Source: Bacillota bacterium (GTDB lineage Bacteria > Bacillota > Dethiobacteria > DTU022). Taken from it: a stretch of 49,600 nt of DNA. Below the pieces are notes generated by a model that was not told the origin of the DNA, did not search any database, and worked only from the letters and a program-made list of their open reading frames with translations. Positions 1-8,206 of this stretch are shown here, piece after piece. Location: the NCBI GenBank assembly GCA_029552125.1, contig JAKPEE010000038.1, positions 1 through 49,600 on the forward strand, written 5' to 3'. Position numbers and translations under genes: made by a program. Each line of letters starts with the position of its first letter. Position 1 is the first letter of the stretch.

Positions 1-299
1 TTTAGCAACTCTTAGCCATTTTAAGGCCAGTTTTCACCTCTAATGATTTCTTGCTCAATATTTCTCATACTTAAATCCATTGATTTTTCAGTGTTATCGC
101 AACTGGCTTCTCACTGTAGAACTTACTTTGGGAATTTACGCCCCTTTATCCATCTCCAGAACGCTGTAATCATACCTGCTACAGAGACAGATGCCACCGT
201 GCCAATGATTCGCAATGGTTGCCGCCATACAGTATCTATTGTTTTTCTTCTTTGCTGCCGGCATTTCACAATATATTTCTTCGATAGCCCATTTAAACA
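1..299. other. Left edge, no gene assigned
   Basis: Open frames of 60-100 codons exist here on both strands but none resembles a known family, and the longest overlaps the hairpin at 300-338. The minus-strand frame ending near 123 has one hydrophobic stretch but no convincing ribosome binding site. I see no RNA gene or repeat. Confidence 0.4.
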
Positions 300-338
300 A
301 ACCAGCGGTGGTTCCTTCCGGGAAAACCACCGCTGGTT
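300..338 (-). terminator. Terminator of adk-DUF951 transcript
   Basis: A perfect 14-bp inverted repeat (300-313 with 325-338, arm AACCAGCGGTGGTT) has an 11-nt loop. Read on the minus strand it is followed by a short T-rich stretch, and it lies about 40 nt beyond the stop of the DUF951 gene. The T-run is short, so efficiency is uncertain. Confidence 0.65.
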
Positions 339-377
339 AGCATAATAGTAGCTGAATTTGTGAGCCCTGGCCATATT

Positions 378-566
378 TTAGGCATCGTCAGCTATAATCT
401 GCTTAACCCGCCGCTCAAAACGCGTGCGTGGTATAAGGACGCTGCGCCCGCAGGTCATGCATTTGATCCGGAAATCCATGCCCACCCGGATAATCTGCCA
501 TTTGTCGGAGCCGCAAGGGTGAGCTTTCTTAAGTTGTACAACCTGGCCAATATGATAAAGAGCCAT
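378..566 (-). CDS. DUF951 family small Cys-containing protein
   Basis: A 62-residue protein of the DUF951 family, whose function is unknown. It begins MALYHIGQVVQLKKAHPCG and continues with the family's HPCG, R-x-G-x-D-F-R-x-K-C and C-x-x-CG signatures, the cysteines suggesting a metal site. The start was chosen at 566 because GGAGG lies 5-9 nt upstream; the longer frame reaching 695 runs back into adk and has no such site. It lies 22 nt downstream of adk on the same strand, so the two are probably cotranscribed, ending at the hairpin at 300-338. In other Firmicutes members of this family also sit near the replication origin. Family assignment is firm; the role is not known. Confidence 0.85.
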   Translation of the reverse strand: MALYHIGQVVQLKKAHPCGSDKWQIIRVGMDFRIKCMTCGRSVLIPRTRFERRVKQIIADDA

Positions 567-588
567 AAATACCTCCGGCTTCTTTATT

Positions 589-1242
589 TCACTGAGATAA
601 TTTGTCCAGCACGGCACTGATTTGCGCAGCAATTGCATCGATGTCCTGGTTGCCGTCAATGGTATGAAGTAAATTTTGCTGGCGGTAATAATCAATCAGC
701 GGTTCTGTTTGCTTCTTATAGACTGCAAGCCTTTCCGTTACTGTGGCCAGCGAATCATCTTCCCTTTGGGACAGTTCCCCGCCACACTGATCACAGACAT
801 TTCGGACCTTCGGGGGGTTAAATTTAATATGATATGTTGCCCCGCAATCCCGGCATACCCGTCTACCGGTCAATCTGGCAATTAATTCTTCTTCTTCAAC
901 GGCCATATGAATTACTGCATCCAGCTTGCAGCCTAAATCATTGAGCACCTGATCCAGCGATTGGGCCTGCGCTACAGTGCGGGGGAAACCATCCAAGAGT
1001 GCGCCCTGCCTGCAATCCGGGTCGGCAAGCCTTTCCTTGACTATCCCCACCACAACATCATCCGGCACCAGTTGCCCCTCCTCCATATACTGCTTGGCCT
1101 TCAAGCCAAGGGGGGTGCCTTTCTTTACCGCACTCCTTAAAATTTCCCCGGTTGAAATATAGGCCAAATTATAGTTTTTTACCAGGAATTCAGCCTGTGT
1201 TCCCTTTCCTGCTCCCGGGGGTCCAAGCAACATTATCAGCAT
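589..1242 (-). CDS. adk: Adenylate kinase, zinc-LID type
   Basis: Adenylate kinase (ATP + AMP = 2 ADP), cytoplasmic, 217 residues, normal for the family. The P-loop GPPGAGKG is at residues 7-14, followed by the AMP-binding segment (STGEILR) and DGFPRT near residue 84. The LID domain carries four cysteines, C130, C133, C150 and C153, the zinc-binding form common in Gram-positive bacteria. The start at 1242 has GAGGGAGA just upstream. In most Firmicutes adk lies in the ribosomal protein operon between secY and map; here it is with a DUF951 gene near oriC, which is an unusual place and may mean a second copy elsewhere. Function call is secure. Confidence 0.96.
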   Translation of the reverse strand: MLIMLLGPPGAGKGTQAEFLVKNYNLAYISTGEILRSAVKKGTPLGLKAKQYMEEGQLVPDDVVVGIVKERLADPDCRQGALLDGFPRTVAQAQSLDQVLNDLGCKLDAVIHMAVEEEELIARLTGRRVCRDCGATYHIKFNPPKVRNVCDQCGGELSQREDDSLATVTERLAVYKKQTEPLIDYYRQQNLLHTIDGNQDIDAIAAQISAVLDKLSQ

Positions 1243-1341
1243 TTTTCTCCCTCACTTTTTTGGGACAATTAAGGGTTCATAAGCATATAGTGTTCTTCTT
1301 TTCCATCTTAATTCCTGCTATGGTATATAAAAAGCTTGCCC

Positions 1342-1995
1342 TCAGTTCCACCAGATCCCGGTACTGTTAAACAGTTGCAGCGCCTTATTAAACAGATACG
1401 CCTGCTGAGGATCAAAAAGCTCCCTGGCAAGGGGGATTAACCAGAAAAAGGGAGCGACAGCCCCGGCTATTAGAACAAAAATCCAAATATGGAGGATTAC
1501 TCCAATAATGGCCCCTCCCCATTGTCCCCGGTAATTTGACAGTACGCCGCTATGGTTCTGGCGAAAGAAACCGGCCAGTTGAAATGCTCCCCCCCAGAGA
1601 GCAAAGCCTGCAGCAAAAGACAGCGCATTTACCATAATCATGGTTAAAATATCTATTACCCCTGTCGCAGAAGCTGTGGCGGCCGCAGTGGCTTTTTCAA
1701 CTAGAAGCGGATGCAGCCAGGCTGGAATTTCCAGCGAATTTAAGACTGCTTCAGGATATGAAGCCATAGTGCCTACCGGAACGGCACTCCGGTTGATGAG
1801 CAATGTTCTAATAGCCAAATCAACAGGATAATGCAACGTAATAAACAGCTTCATATCCCCCTGAAAAACAGCCGCTGTTGCAGCGGCTACAATCAGCAGG
1901 GCTAACCGTTGAGAAATTTTTCTCCAACCAGCCAGGTAACCGGATACACCGCCCCATAGGCAGACGATGCATAACCCCAAATCCAACCAGAGCAT
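1342..1995 (-). CDS. CvpA-like membrane protein
   Basis: A 217-residue integral membrane protein resembling the CvpA (colicin V production) family. Hydrophobic segments are visible near residues 3-25, 28-46, about 113-145 and 160-190, with a glycine-rich first helix (CLWGGVSGYLAGW) typical of CvpA. The biochemical role of the family is poorly defined; in Gram-negatives it is linked to envelope stress tolerance. The start at 1995 has GGTGAG upstream. It points leftward toward adk with about 100 nt between, and is divergent from yyaC. The sequence is not strongly conserved, so the family label is moderate; another small multi-pass protein is possible. Confidence 0.6.
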   Translation of the reverse strand: MLWLDLGLCIVCLWGGVSGYLAGWRKISQRLALLIVAAATAAVFQGDMKLFITLHYPVDLAIRTLLINRSAVPVGTMASYPEAVLNSLEIPAWLHPLLVEKATAAATASATGVIDILTMIMVNALSFAAGFALWGGAFQLAGFFRQNHSGVLSNYRGQWGGAIIGVILHIWIFVLIAGAVAPFFWLIPLARELFDPQQAYLFNKALQLFNSTGIWWN

Positions 1996-2102
1996 AGGCT
2001 CTCACCTTTATTAGATACAGAAAAACATACTAACTTTTCTCCTATACATATTTCTGCAAACCTTTTAATATAACTAAATTATCACCGATGAGGAGTACGC
2101 AA

Positions 2103-2693
2103 ATGAGCCTAAGCCAGACACCACTATACAGGCATGCTTCCTGCTCCGGAACTATGGTCCGGGTAAATGGCAACGATCCCCGTGCACCTGACAAAATTGC
2201 TTCCGCCCTTATATGTATGATACTTCAGCGCTTTGATTTCCGCCAGCAGCCGGCCCGGGCAATTTTATGCATAGGGTCTGATCGTTCAACAGGTGACGCT
2301 TTGGGCCCTCTGGTCGGGACATTCCTGTCCAAAATGAAGCTGCCGCGAACCCTAATCTGGGGAACTCTGGCTCAACCGGTCCATGCGTTAAACCTGCACA
2401 ACTATATCCAAAAAATTAAAGAGTATTCAGACCCGCTGCTGGTCATAGCGGTTGATGCTTCTCTGGGCAAACAAGACAGTATCGGCTTAATAGAGGTAGT
2501 TGACGGCCCCCTAAATCCCGGAGCGGGGGTAAGTAAACAACTGCCGCCGGTAGGCCATTTCCACCTGAGCGGCATAGTCAATCTGGGAGGTTTCATGGAG
2601 CAAATGGTATTGCAGAGTACCCGTCTTTACCATGTCATGGAAATGGCACGGGTCATGGCCAAAGGTCTAAAAAAAACACTGGCGGCAATTTAA
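2103..2693 (+). CDS. yyaC: YyaC-type spore protease-like protein (DUF1256)
   Basis: A 196-residue member of the DUF1256/YyaC family, related in fold to the GPR germination protease and hydrogenase maturation proteases. The conserved block CIGSDRSTGDALGPLVG (about residues 58-74) contains the acidic residues thought to be functional, followed by VIAVDASLG and the PPVGHFHLSG motif. In Bacillus yyaC also lies next to the soj-spo0J region and is sporulation-associated, which fits this neighbourhood. The start was set at 2103 because TGAGGAG lies 7 nt upstream; an ATG at 2088 would sit inside that binding site. It is one of the few genes left of the origin that point toward it. Substrate is unknown. 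Confidence 0.88.
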   Translation: MSLSQTPLYRHASCSGTMVRVNGNDPRAPDKIASALICMILQRFDFRQQPARAILCIGSDRSTGDALGPLVGTFLSKMKLPRTLIWGTLAQPVHALNLHNYIQKIKEYSDPLLVIAVDASLGKQDSIGLIEVVDGPLNPGAGVSKQLPPVGHFHLSGIVNLGGFMEQMVLQSTRLYHVMEMARVMAKGLKKTLAAI

Positions 2694-2720
2694 TTTTTCA
2701 CAAAGCAAAATGATATCACA

Positions 2721-2744
2721 AGGGCCACCTCACAAGAGGTGCCC
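2721..2744. terminator. Hairpin between yyaC and bactofilin gene
   Basis: CACCTC and GAGGTG pair around a 4-nt loop, with an outer GGG/CCC extension past one mismatch. It lies between two convergent genes and could stop transcription from either side. No strong T-run follows on either strand, so the call is tentative. Confidence 0.4.
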
Positions 2745-2782
2745 CTGCAGCATCAACGAGAAAAAACTCTCTAACTAGCCGT

Positions 2783-3220
2783 CTATTTGACAGGTTCCTT
2801 AATTTCCGTTTCTTTCAACCCTTTGCCCGCCACAGCATCAGTTTTTAAAATGGGCTTAATCGCCTGATCTTTTCGCTTCATCTCTACATCTCCGGAAAAA
2901 ATTGCACCGTCGTCAACCAGTAGACCGTTAGTTTTCACTTCGCCTATAACAATACCGGTACTGCGAATCTCCAGTTTTCCCTCAACATCAAGGTTGCCTT
3001 CAAAACGCCCGGCCACGGCCACATTACGCCCTTTTATATTTGCGGCAACCCGCCCGCTTTCGCCGATGACGACATCACCCGGCGTAATGATCTCTCCCTC
3101 CATATCACCATCAATCCGGATTAGGCCCTTTGCCTGAATAGTTCCCTTAAAAGAAGTATCTTTGCCAATAACTGTATTGACTTTATCCGACGGGGCTTCA
3201 AGCTGATCTTTTTTAAACAT
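2783..3220 (-). CDS. Bactofilin (polymer-forming cytoskeletal protein)
   Basis: A 145-residue bactofilin. After a short charged N-terminus (MFKKDQLEAPSDKVNTVIG) comes the repetitive beta-helix core with regularly spaced G-x-I/V units: FKGTIQAKGLIRIDGDMEGEI, VVIGESGRVAANIKGRNVAVAGRFEGNL and similar turns up to about residue 115, then a charged tail. Bactofilins self-assemble into nucleotide-free filaments at the membrane and often position cell-wall enzymes. The gene lies 26 nt after an M23 peptidase gene on the same strand, the pairing seen in many bacteria. The start at 3220 has GGGAGGAAG upstream. No membrane segment is visible. Family assignment is firm. Confidence 0.92.
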   Translation of the reverse strand: MFKKDQLEAPSDKVNTVIGKDTSFKGTIQAKGLIRIDGDMEGEIITPGDVVIGESGRVAANIKGRNVAVAGRFEGNLDVEGKLEIRSTGIVIGEVKTNGLLVDDGAIFSGDVEMKRKDQAIKPILKTDAVAGKGLKETEIKEPVK

Positions 3221-3246
3221 TTTACTTCCTCCCTGTTTAGATATAT

Positions 3247-4167
3247 TTATCTCATATAATTCATGGGGTTCACCGCTACGCCGTTCACTCGCACTTCATA
3301 ATGCACATGAGTCCCGGTAGCCAGGCCAGTCTGCCCCATATAGCCGATTACCTGACCTCTTTTCACCCACTGGCCGCTGGAAACAGCAATTCTAGACATG
3401 TGGGCATAGCATGTTTCAAACCCGTAGCCGTGATTAATGAGCACCATATTGCCGTACCCCCCCTGGTAGCCGGCTGATACCACAGTTCCATCGGCGGTGG
3501 CATAAATTGGCGAGCCGTAGGCTCCGGCAATATCAATGCCGCTATGATACTTCATGACTGCCCGATTGAAAGGAGAACGGCGCATACCAAAACCTGAGGT
3601 TATGCTGCCGCTGGCAGGCCAGATGGAAGGAGTGGCCGCCAAACGGCGAACAAACTTATCCACTTCTACTTCCAGCAGCTCCATGGATTCGGCTTTTTCG
3701 GGGATTAATTGTTGCAGCACTTCAATGTTTGCTACTGCCCGGTCCAGCACCCGCCTTTCACCGGAGCGGCTGGCATATAACCGTGACTCTCCTCCCCCCT
3801 CACCCGTGGAAGAAGTATCTTCGTCTTCTCCACCTTCTTCCTCCTCCAGACTTATACCGAGTTTTTCAGCGACCAGATCAGCCAAAATTTCGATCTGCCC
3901 CATTTGCTCAATGAGCTTTTGTGTCTCAAAGGCAAAGGTATTTATCTCATCCTGCTGAACCTGATTGATCTTACGCAAGGCCTGCACTTCTCTGGCATCA
4001 TTAAGGGCATTCATGTAGGAATAAACAAGGATTAACAAGCCTGCCAGGCAAAGGGCTGAAAAAGCCACCAGCAATTGCACGACAAATAAAGGCAACCGTA
4101 TACTATATGTAGACTCCTCCGTGTGGGGCACTATCATTATGGTAAAATAGCGTTTTCGCTTTTTCAT
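3247..4167 (-). CDS. Membrane-anchored M23 (LytM) endopeptidase
   Basis: A 306-residue cell-wall endopeptidase. One transmembrane segment lies at about residues 27-50, followed by a helical, acidic linker (about 55-170, rich in glutamate around EEEEGGEDED) and a C-terminal M23 domain from about residue 180. The zinc ligands are present: H in HSGIDIAG, D four residues later, and the HVHYEV motif near the end. The domain therefore looks catalytically intact and extracellular. It is followed by the bactofilin gene, suggesting that filaments place this hydrolase. It is similar in plan to LytM proteins involved in cell shape or in engulfment during sporulation, but which of these applies cannot be decided here. 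The Shine-Dalgarno is weak (GGGGG about 11 nt upstream). Confidence 0.9.
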   Translation of the reverse strand: MKKRKRYFTIMIVPHTEESTYSIRLPLFVVQLLVAFSALCLAGLLILVYSYMNALNDAREVQALRKINQVQQDEINTFAFETQKLIEQMGQIEILADLVAEKLGISLEEEEGGEDEDTSSTGEGGGESRLYASRSGERRVLDRAVANIEVLQQLIPEKAESMELLEVEVDKFVRRLAATPSIWPASGSITSGFGMRRSPFNRAVMKYHSGIDIAGAYGSPIYATADGTVVSAGYQGGYGNMVLINHGYGFETCYAHMSRIAVSSGQWVKRGQVIGYMGQTGLATGTHVHYEVRVNGVAVNPMNYMR

Positions 4168-4193
4168 CCATGAAAACCCCCATCTTCCGGCAG

Positions 4194-4706
4194 TTAAAGC
4201 GCTATTCTTCGCCTGGCTTCAGCCAAAGCTTGTTTTTCCTCTTCACTTAGAAAATGAGTGGAGCGCCCTTCCCTAATAGGCTTACCATAACAGCGGCTCT
4301 CTTCCCGGCCGAAAATGCTGGTCAACACCACACCATTTTCATGCCTGTCCAGCAAGGCCAGAGAAAAACTAAGATCGCTGCCGGTTTCCTGGAAAGCATT
4401 GAAACGGACCAGGCCCACCCCTGTTATGGAGAATGCCAACTGGCGTTCAAATTCAGCCAGGCTTAGCTCAAAAGCTTTTTGCTTCTCTAAACACTCGGAA
4501 ATCATGCTGCCATATCGATTTAAAAGCTCTTCTAGATTTATATCACCATTGCCCAGCATCAATAAAAGATAACGCTTTTTCAAAGAGTGCAGAGCACTTA
4601 GCAAATAGATACAAAAGATAACCAGCCCCAGGCAAATTACTGCCAAACCCAGCAGAATTTCTGCTGAATGCAATCCCAACCATAACTCCACCTGTTTCCA
4701 AATCAT
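4194..4706 (-). CDS. DUF4446 family membrane protein
   Basis: A protein of roughly 170 residues with one N-terminal transmembrane segment (ILLGLAVICLGLVIFCIYLL), a coiled helical stretch, and the family block GLVRFNAFQETGSDLSFSLALLD followed by NGVVLTSIFGREESRCYGKPI. DUF4446 genes are common beside soj/spo0J in Clostridia; their function is unknown. The start is uncertain: ATG codons at 4748, 4724 and 4706 are in frame. I prefer 4706, with GGCGGGG close upstream, but 4748 (184 residues) is possible. It is 26 nt upstream of the M23 gene on the same strand and probably cotranscribed with it and the bactofilin gene. Confidence 0.82.
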   Translation of the reverse strand: MIWKQVELWLGLHSAEILLGLAVICLGLVIFCIYLLSALHSLKKRYLLLMLGNGDINLEELLNRYGSMISECLEKQKAFELSLAEFERQLAFSITGVGLVRFNAFQETGSDLSFSLALLDRHENGVVLTSIFGREESRCYGKPIREGRSTHFLSEEEKQALAEARRRIAL

Positions 4707-4818
4707 TATCCCCGCCAACACCATCCTCTTTATTCCCTGGAAGTACATTTTAAGAAAAATTAATAGATATTAATTCGCTTTAAAATAATAATTTCCTTTT
4801 ACGCAGTAGAAAAAATGT

Positions 4819-4834
4819 TGTTTCACGTGAAACA
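4819..4834. promoter_or_regulatory. parS: parS centromere site 1 (perfect)
   Basis: TGTTTCACGTGAAACA matches the 16-bp consensus parS palindrome at every position. ParB binds this and spreads along the chromosome. It lies in the gap between parB and the DUF4446 gene, about 8 kb from oriC. Confidence 0.95.
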
Positions 4835-4865
4835 TGTCAAATACTCCCGCTTCAAATTCTTTTAA

Positions 4866-4881
4866 TGATTCACGTGAAACA
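4866..4881. promoter_or_regulatory. parS: parS centromere site 2 (one mismatch)
   Basis: TGATTCACGTGAAACA differs from consensus parS only at position 3. It lies 31 bp from the first site, so the two are close enough for one nucleoprotein complex. Confidence 0.88.
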
Positions 4882-4906
4882 TGCAGTCTGTGTAAATGGG
4901 GTAAAT

Positions 4907-5773
4907 TTATGATGTATCACCAGGGAGAAGCAGCGCAATGAGTCTTTCCAAATCTTCATCACTGTAGTAGAAAATCTCCAGGGTGCCGCCTTGCTTGCCT
5001 TTAACCAGCCTTACCTTTGTGCCCAGGTGCCGCTGCAATTGCTCTTTAATTTCTCTTAGTTGAGGCTCCTCGGTCATCGTTTCCTGCCGGATAGTGATCT
5101 TTGTTTCTTTCTCTTTTCCCGCCCTGCTTACCATCTTCTCCACTTCACGGGCAGTCAACCCCCTGGCCATAATCTGCTGGGCCATCTTGTTTTGAGTTTC
5201 CTGATCGGGGAGGGCCAGCAATGGCCTTGCCTGGCCGGGTAAGATATCTCCCCGGGCCAGAGCCTCTTTCACTGCCTGGGGAAGGGAAAGCAATCTCACT
5301 GTATTGGCAATAGCAGAACGGCTTTTCCCCACACGGCGGGCCAGCTCATCCTGGGTCATATTAAATTCTTCCATCAGCTTGCGGTATGCCTCTGCCTCTT
5401 CAATGGGGTTCAAGTCTTCTCGTTGCAGATTTTCGATCAAGGCAATTTCTAGCATGGCGCTTTTGCTAAATTCTTTTACGATAGCAGGAATAGTCTTTAA
5501 CCCTACCATCTTGGCGGCCCGGTAGCGCCTTTCGCCGGCAACCAGGATAAACTGATCTTTTTCTGGAGCAACAACAATAGCCTGGACTAGACCGTGCTGT
5601 TCAATGGAATCAGCCAGCTCTCGTAGTTTTTTCTCATCAAATGTTGTGCGGGGCTGGTAAGGGTTGGGTTTAATACGGTGTATCTCAATTTCTTTGATAT
5701 CACCCTCTTTTTCAGGAAGAGCTTCAGGTATTAAGGCACCCAGACCACGTCCCAGACGTCTTTTTTCATTCAC
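4907..5773 (-). CDS. parB: Chromosome-partitioning protein ParB/Spo0J
   Basis: A 288-residue ParB. The N-terminal CTPase domain carries the GERRYRAAK motif at residues 80-88 and the ENLQREDLNPIEEA motif (114-127). The helix-turn-helix (about 139-163) has R152 and T158 (GKSRS, ANT) and G180 in PGQAR, the residue pattern of parS-binding ParB rather than Noc. A C-terminal dimerisation domain follows from about residue 235. It overlaps the soj stop by 4 nt (ATGA), so the two are translationally coupled. Two parS sites lie directly downstream. Role: loads at parS, forms the partition complex and recruits SMC; with Soj it also affects DnaA and sporulation in Bacillus. Confidence 0.97.
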   Translation of the reverse strand: MNEKRRLGRGLGALIPEALPEKEGDIKEIEIHRIKPNPYQPRTTFDEKKLRELADSIEQHGLVQAIVVAPEKDQFILVAGERRYRAAKMVGLKTIPAIVKEFSKSAMLEIALIENLQREDLNPIEEAEAYRKLMEEFNMTQDELARRVGKSRSAIANTVRLLSLPQAVKEALARGDILPGQARPLLALPDQETQNKMAQQIMARGLTAREVEKMVSRAGKEKETKITIRQETMTEEPQLREIKEQLQRHLGTKVRLVKGKQGGTLEIFYYSDEDLERLIALLLPGDTS

Positions 5774-6528
5774 TTCTGTAAGACCTCCCGTGCCAACGCC
5801 AGATAAAGTTCTGCGCCTTTGCTGCGCGGGTCGTATTCCAGAATGTGCAGGCCATGGCTAGGCGCTTCGCTTAGCCGGACATTGCGTGGTATGATCGTAT
5901 CAAAGACCAACTCTTTAAAGTAATCTTTTACTTCTTCCACAACCTGTTCGGATAGATTCGTACGCGAATCATACATTGTCAGGAGCACACCTTCAATTTT
6001 CAAGCTGTCATTAAGATGTTTTCGAACCAAAGAAATCGTATTCATTAACTGGCCCAGGCCTTCCAGGGCATAATATTCGCATTGAATGGGGATCAAAATG
6101 CCGTCTGCTGCGGTAAGGGCATTTAAAGTCAGAAGGCCCAGAGAGGGAGGACAGTCGATAATAATACGGGTATATCGTTCTTTAATGGAGCTTAGTGCTT
6201 GCTTCAGTTTTACTTCCCGGGAAACGGTGGGCACCAGTTCAATCTCTGCTCCGGCCAGTTGTATGGTAGCCGGTACAACGTCTAGATTATCCCAGCGGGA
6301 AGGTAAAATAACCATATCTAAAGGCAATCCGTTAATCAGAGCGTCATAAATACACGCTTTGACGTCTTTTTTTTGTACGCCAATTCCGCTGGTTGCATTA
6401 CCCTGGGGGTCTATATCCAGCAATAATACTTTTTCTCCGAGCCTGGCCAGGGCTGCGCTTAAGTTGACTGCGGTTGTTGTCTTGCCCACTCCGCCTTTCT
6501 GATTGGCAATAGCAATTATTCTAGACAT
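5770..6528 (-). CDS. soj: ParA-type ATPase Soj
   Basis: A 252-residue ParA/Soj ATPase with the deviant Walker A KGGVGKTTT at residues 11-19, switch region DIDPQGNATSG (about 39-49) and Walker B IIIDCPPSLGLLT. The size and the absence of an N-terminal helix-turn-helix mark it as chromosomal Soj. AAAGGAGA lies just upstream of the start at 6528. It is followed by parB with a 4-nt overlap and preceded by noc. Soj cycles between ATP dimer on DNA and monomer under ParB control, and in Bacillus it modulates DnaA. The gene contains a near-match to the Noc palindrome at 6211-6226. Confidence 0.97.
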   Translation of the reverse strand: MSRIIAIANQKGGVGKTTTAVNLSAALARLGEKVLLLDIDPQGNATSGIGVQKKDVKACIYDALINGLPLDMVILPSRWDNLDVVPATIQLAGAEIELVPTVSREVKLKQALSSIKERYTRIIIDCPPSLGLLTLNALTAADGILIPIQCEYYALEGLGQLMNTISLVRKHLNDSLKIEGVLLTMYDSRTNLSEQVVEEVKDYFKELVFDTIIPRNVRLSEAPSHGLHILEYDPRSKGAELYLALAREVLQK

Positions 6529-6554
6529 GTCTGTTCTCCTTTAATTATTAATAA

Positions 6555-7388
6555 TCAGGTTTTCTGTTTCTTAAATAAACGGATGGTCACCTCGACGTAT
6601 TCTTCTTCCATTTTTTCGTTTACTTCCGGTTTGAGCCCCGAGTCTTCGATGATTTTAATGGCTTCGCGGATTGTGTTTAAAAAGATACGAAAATCTCTTA
6701 CTACCGCCCGGGGAAGCTTTTTGGGTTCCGGGCTGCCACTTCTAGCCCCTCTTATTTTCTCGATTCGGGCCTCGGTCTGGCTGACCGTAAGCCCTTTTTC
6801 TAAAATTTCCTTTATGATTTTTTGTTGCATCTCTTCTGAGTCAAGTTTTAAAAGAGCGCGGGCGTGCCTTTCTGTTAAATTATTTTGCAAAAGGCTTTTC
6901 TTAACGGCATCAGGTAATTTTAGCAACCGTAATTTATTGGCTATGGTTGATTGACTCTTGCCCAGGCGTTGCGCCAGCACTTCCTGGGTTAAGTTAAAGC
7001 GCTTCATTAAAAGCGCATATCCTTCGGCCTCTTCGATAAAATTCAGATCTTCCCGCTGGAGATTTTCGATTAAGGCAATGGTAGCCATGGCGCTGTCGCT
7101 TAATTCTTTAACCGTGGCGGTAATCGTCTCCCAACCCAGACTTTTACAGGCCATTAATCTCCGTTCACCGACAACCAACTGGTAACCACGGCCGCTGCGT
7201 CTGACCATAATCGGTTGCAGTAATCCGTAAGTCTTGATGGACTGCTTTAGCTCTTGCAGTTTATCTGGTGTAAAATTTCGTCTAGGCTGAAAAGGATTAG
7301 GTTCAATATCCTCAATTTTTATCGTGATTACTTTTTCTTTTCCAGCTATTGTATCAGGATATGGGTACCCGCTCCACTGTTCTTTCAT
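6555..7388 (-). CDS. noc: Nucleoid occlusion protein Noc (ParB paralogue)
   Basis: A 277-residue ParB-fold protein with the CTPase motif GERRLMA at 74-80 and ENLQREDLNFIEEA. The helix-turn-helix shows GKSQS (Q146), ANK (K152), RLLK (K157) and TERHAR (R174). These glutamine/lysine/lysine/arginine positions are those reported to switch ParB-fold proteins from parS to the Noc site, and the true ParB next door has R, T and G at three of them. That separates the two paralogues well. The short N-terminus (MKEQWSGYPYPD) lacks an obvious amphipathic helix of the kind that anchors Bacillus Noc in the membrane, so membrane attachment is uncertain. A perfect Noc palindrome occurs at 23550-23565. Confidence 0.92.
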   Translation of the reverse strand: MKEQWSGYPYPDTIAGKEKVITIKIEDIEPNPFQPRRNFTPDKLQELKQSIKTYGLLQPIMVRRSGRGYQLVVGERRLMACKSLGWETITATVKELSDSAMATIALIENLQREDLNFIEEAEGYALLMKRFNLTQEVLAQRLGKSQSTIANKLRLLKLPDAVKKSLLQNNLTERHARALLKLDSEEMQQKIIKEILEKGLTVSQTEARIEKIRGARSGSPEPKKLPRAVVRDFRIFLNTIREAIKIIEDSGLKPEVNEKMEEEYVEVTIRLFKKQKT

Positions 7389-7473
7389 CCAGATTCACCG
7401 CCTTTTTGGCAATACTCATCCAATTCTTATTTGACAGCGGCAGGGACAATCCTTCAACTAAGCTTTAAATTTT

Positions 7474-8190
7474 TTAGTTCAGAGGTTTTTTAGCAGGCTT
7501 TCCAGGCTTTCGGGGATAAATGACTGGTGTATTTTCTACTTTACGCAAGCATACCAGTGTTCGCTTTTCTCCAGCAGGAAGTCTATAATGATATATTCTT
7601 TTAACCTCGCCCCCACACAAGCGCAGCGCGTGTTTAGCCGCAACAGCTTCATTCTCTCCACGGGGGCCTTTATATAAAAATACTTCCCCTCCCAATTTGG
7701 CCAAAGGTAAAGCCAGTTCGGCCAGAATAGCTGTATCAGCGACAGCCCTGCAAACAACCGTCTGGAAACGCTCCCTGTAATCAGGATGACGGGCCCACTC
7801 TTCAGCCCGGCCGGCAAGAAAAACCACCTGCTCCAGCTTCAATTCCCGGCACACTTTTTTTAAAAAAACAATTTTACGGCGGTTAGCATCCATGAAAAAT
7901 ATTTTTTGTTCGGAAAGCATTATTTTCAAAGGTATTCCAGGTAAGCCCGCACCAGTCCCTAAATCCAGCATTTCCCCGGGAGAAAAAATATTAAGTGTAA
8001 CCGGGTAAAGAGAGTCAAAAATATGTTTGTGAATTATTTCTACACTGTCCCGCGTGCCTACCAGGCGCTGCCTGGACAAACCTTCAATAATCAAATTGAT
8101 ATACTTTAAGAGTAGCTGCTCCTGCTCCGGCTTGATCGGCAGGGCAAGCTGAGCCATAACTTCTTTCAACCGCCGCTCTTCGGTTTCCAT
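7474..8190 (-). CDS. rsmG: 16S rRNA m7G527 methyltransferase RsmG
   Basis: A 238-residue RsmG (GidB), which methylates N7 of G527 in 16S rRNA using S-adenosylmethionine. The SAM-binding motif LDLGTGAGLPGIPLKI is near residues 76-91, followed by FMDANRRKIVFLK and VVCRAVA. The start at 8190 has AGAGGG upstream. It follows mnmE by 16 nt on the same strand, the conserved order in Firmicutes. An extra lysine/proline-rich tail (RKPGKPAKKPLN) ends the protein. The call is secure. Confidence 0.96.
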   Translation of the reverse strand: METEERRLKEVMAQLALPIKPEQEQLLLKYINLIIEGLSRQRLVGTRDSVEIIHKHIFDSLYPVTLNIFSPGEMLDLGTGAGLPGIPLKIMLSEQKIFFMDANRRKIVFLKKVCRELKLEQVVFLAGRAEEWARHPDYRERFQTVVCRAVADTAILAELALPLAKLGGEVFLYKGPRGENEAVAAKHALRLCGGEVKRIYHYRLPAGEKRTLVCLRKVENTPVIYPRKPGKPAKKPLN

Positions 8191-8206
8191 CGCTCTTAAC
8201 CCTCTC

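Noticed and set aside
123-374. Minus-strand frame of about 80 codons at the left edge with a hydrophobic stretch
   Set aside because: It crosses the perfect terminator hairpin at 300-338, has no clear ribosome binding site and matches no known family.
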